From Lachnospiraceae bacterium (GTDB lineage: Bacteria; Bacillota; Clostridia; Lachnospirales; Lachnospiraceae): a stretch of DNA of 6,610 nt. This document shows positions 5,559-6,610 of the stretch, piece by piece; position 1 is the first letter of the stretch, and each line of letters opens with the position of its first letter. Where the stretch lies: contig JAILFQ010000127.1 in NCBI GenBank assembly GCA_024697505.1, positions 1 through 6,610 of the forward strand, read 5' to 3'. The notes beneath the pieces were generated by a model. It did no database searches and was not told the DNA's origin. It worked only from the letters and a program-made list of their open reading frames with translations. A program made the translations under genes and the position numbers.

Positions 5559-6386
5559 TTACTCTGTGAGGCCGCTCTTTTGAACAAGCACACCGTTTGT
5601 CATTTCCGCCCAGCTGTAGTTTGCCAGATATTCTCCATGATAAGAATTAACGGCCAAAGCATCTCCATGATAGAAATCGTAAAGATCGCATTTAATCTTG
5701 GAAGTATCTATTGCAATGTGATTCCAGGTCTTAATTATTATACCACCTATTCCGGCAGCCTTAAGAGACTTCTTAAGAGAAGAAATTATAACAGTGGTCT
5801 GATTCTTTACATTTCTGTCGTAGAATTTATCTTCCCACAGAACTGCGGCTATTTCTGCACTCGTTACCGCAGCGCCTCTTCTGTCCACCAAAAAAGCAAG
5901 CAGTTCCTTGGATTTTTCTCTTTCAAAAGTAACAGGCTCTCCATCGGCAAACACCTCAAAGTTTCCAAATGTCTGAACTCTTACTTCTTTATCTGAAGGA
6001 GTTTCCTCGTCACGCCAGTCTTTTTCCATGGCGTCCAGAGTTTCTTCTATATCTTTTGCACTCACAGGCTTTAATAAATAACCTGTTGCATGTACTTTAA
6101 AAGCTTCACACGCATATTCACTGTACGCTGTACAGAAAATTATCTTGGTTGCCGGGGATTTTTCTTTAATAATCTTAGCAACATCAACACCGGACATATC
6201 TCCGAGATGAATATCCAGAAAAGCGTATGATATCTTGCTATCATTTGTGATTGATTCCTCAAGGAATTTTAAAGCTCCCTCAGCGGTAGTCTCTCCATGA
6301 ATATCTGCATCAGGAAATACCTTTGCAAGATCTTCAAGCATACTGCCGAGAATAAGCTTTTCATCATCTACAGCCAATACCTTCAT
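5559..6386 (-). CDS. Response regulator: receiver domain fused to a SARP-like winged-helix DNA-binding domain
   Basis: Cytoplasmic transcription regulator controlled by phosphorylation; target genes unknown. 275 residues, complete. Receiver domain at about 1-120: acidic pocket D7/D8 in VDDEK, phospho-acceptor D58 in AFLDIHLGDMSG, switch residues T86 (FCTAYSE) and Y103, and conserved K106 in GYLLKPVS. All catalytic positions are present, so it should be phosphorylated. A short charged linker (about 121-135) leads to an OmpR/SARP-type winged helix at about 137-232: VQTFGNFEVFADGEPVTF, KSKELLAFLVDRRG, and a recognition-helix region around NVKNQTTVIISSLKKSLKAAG. After it only a short tail remains where SARP proteins carry a longer bacterial transcriptional activation domain, so that domain is reduced or missing. 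The start is fixed by AAGGAGG (6400-6394) seven bases before the ATG. Upstream on the same strand is the end of another receiver protein, a possible partner kinase. Confidence 0.92.
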   Translation of the reverse strand: MKVLAVDDEKLILGSMLEDLAKVFPDADIHGETTAEGALKFLEESITNDSKISYAFLDIHLGDMSGVDVAKIIKEKSPATKIIFCTAYSEYACEAFKVHATGYLLKPVSAKDIEETLDAMEKDWRDEETPSDKEVRVQTFGNFEVFADGEPVTFEREKSKELLAFLVDRRGAAVTSAEIAAVLWEDKFYDRNVKNQTTVIISSLKKSLKAAGIGGIIIKTWNHIAIDTSKIKCDLYDFYHGDALAVNSYHGEYLANYSWAEMTNGVLVQKSGLTE

Positions 6387-6444
6387 CCTGTTTCCTCCTT
6401 TGGACTCAAACGGTCAAAATCTCCGTAGTCATCCCCTTATGTCT

Positions 6445-6473
6445 ATAATACACTATTTTTTCCACCTCGTAAA
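6445..6473 (-). promoter_or_regulatory. Candidate promoter for the response regulator gene
   Basis: On minus TTTACG (6473-6468) and TATTAT (6450-6445) are 17 bases apart, giving a start point near 6438 and a leader of about 50 bases. It lies between the upstream gene's terminator (6522-6490) and the response regulator, consistent with independent transcription. A second minus-strand TATAAT at 6485-6480 has no matching -35 box. Confidence 0.5.
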
Positions 6474-6489
6474 GCAAACATTATAGTGT

Positions 6490-6522
6490 AAAAAAATCCC
6501 GGCACAAAGCTGTGTCGGGATT
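6490..6522 (-). terminator. Intrinsic terminator of the upstream receiver-domain gene
   Basis: On minus AATCCCGACACA (6522-6511) pairs with TGTGCCGGGATT (6506-6495) around a GCTT loop with one A-C mismatch, followed by seven T's (A-run 6490-6496). It lies 18 bases after the stop at 6541. Its layout resembles the hairpin at 5159-5188, which also begins with an A6-TCC run and has a GGYAC core. Confidence 0.8.
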
Positions 6523-6540
6523 ATACAATCCAAAATTTCT

Positions 6541-6610
6541 TCACCCAAACGCCGCATTCTGAAAAGTATTGATTATTGTCTCTTCGGAAATAGGTCTTAT
6601 AAGGTAGTCA
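6541..6610 (-). CDS. C-terminal end of a receiver-domain protein, 5' part beyond the window (possibly a hybrid histidine kinase)
   Basis: The minus frame entering from the right edge reads 22 codons, DYLIRPISEETIINTFQNA then AFG, and stops with TGA at 6543-6541. This matches the end of a phospho-receiver domain: strand 5 with the YLxKP signature followed by helix 5. The usual invariant Lys of K-P is Arg here (LIRPIS). Because the protein ends at the receiver fold with no output domain after it, it is either a single-domain CheY-like regulator or the receiver tail of a hybrid sensor kinase. Position directly upstream of the response regulator favours the kinase option (inference). The fragment is short, so the assignment is moderate. 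Confidence 0.6.
   Translation of the reverse strand, partial: DYLIRPISEETIINTFQNAAFG

Overview
The window looks like chromosomal DNA of an anaerobic Firmicute, most likely a Lachnospiraceae member (Butyrivibrio/Roseburia-like). This is an inference from moderate AT richness, strong AGGAGG-type ribosome binding sites, short intrinsic terminators, and the gene mix: a cytoplasmic GH2 glycosidase, a soluble multi-domain GGDEF protein, and a receiver protein fused to a SARP-like winged helix. I see no insertion sequence, phage gene, CRISPR array, tRNA or rRNA.

Layout. Positions 1-1151 (minus) hold most of trkA, the cytoplasmic regulatory subunit of a Trk/Ktr potassium transporter, cut by the left edge. 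Behind a 99-base gap with its own candidate promoter lies a 570-residue GH2 glycoside hydrolase (1251-2963, minus). A 163-base divergent intergenic region carries promoters in both directions and a 7+7 palindrome over the plus-strand -10 box. On the plus strand, 3127-4842 encodes a soluble diguanylate cyclase (two PAS-like segments, GGDEF, GAF-like tail). A 72-residue acidic protein of unknown function (4910-5128) follows 67 bases later, probably in the same transcript, and a hairpin terminator follows that.

Positions 5189-5497 contain no convincing gene but are not plain spacer. The stretch is strongly G-rich on plus (C-rich on minus), holds four degenerate copies of a GGG(G)-A/T-rich-GCGGTACYGA unit that pair with one another, and has a possible pseudoknot. 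It is bracketed by two hairpin terminators that could each work in both directions. This is the best candidate here for an undescribed element: a structured non-coding RNA with C-rich loops if transcribed on minus, or a cluster of protein-binding repeats.

The right part (5559-6386, minus) encodes a response regulator with a receiver domain and a SARP-like winged helix. Upstream on the same strand, after a terminator, are the last 22 codons of another receiver-domain protein (6541-6610), possibly a hybrid histidine kinase. The two may form a signalling pair, although each appears to have its own transcription signals.

The genes do not form one pathway. They look like a housekeeping/signalling neighbourhood: potassium uptake, intracellular glycoside breakdown, c-di-GMP synthesis and two-component signalling.
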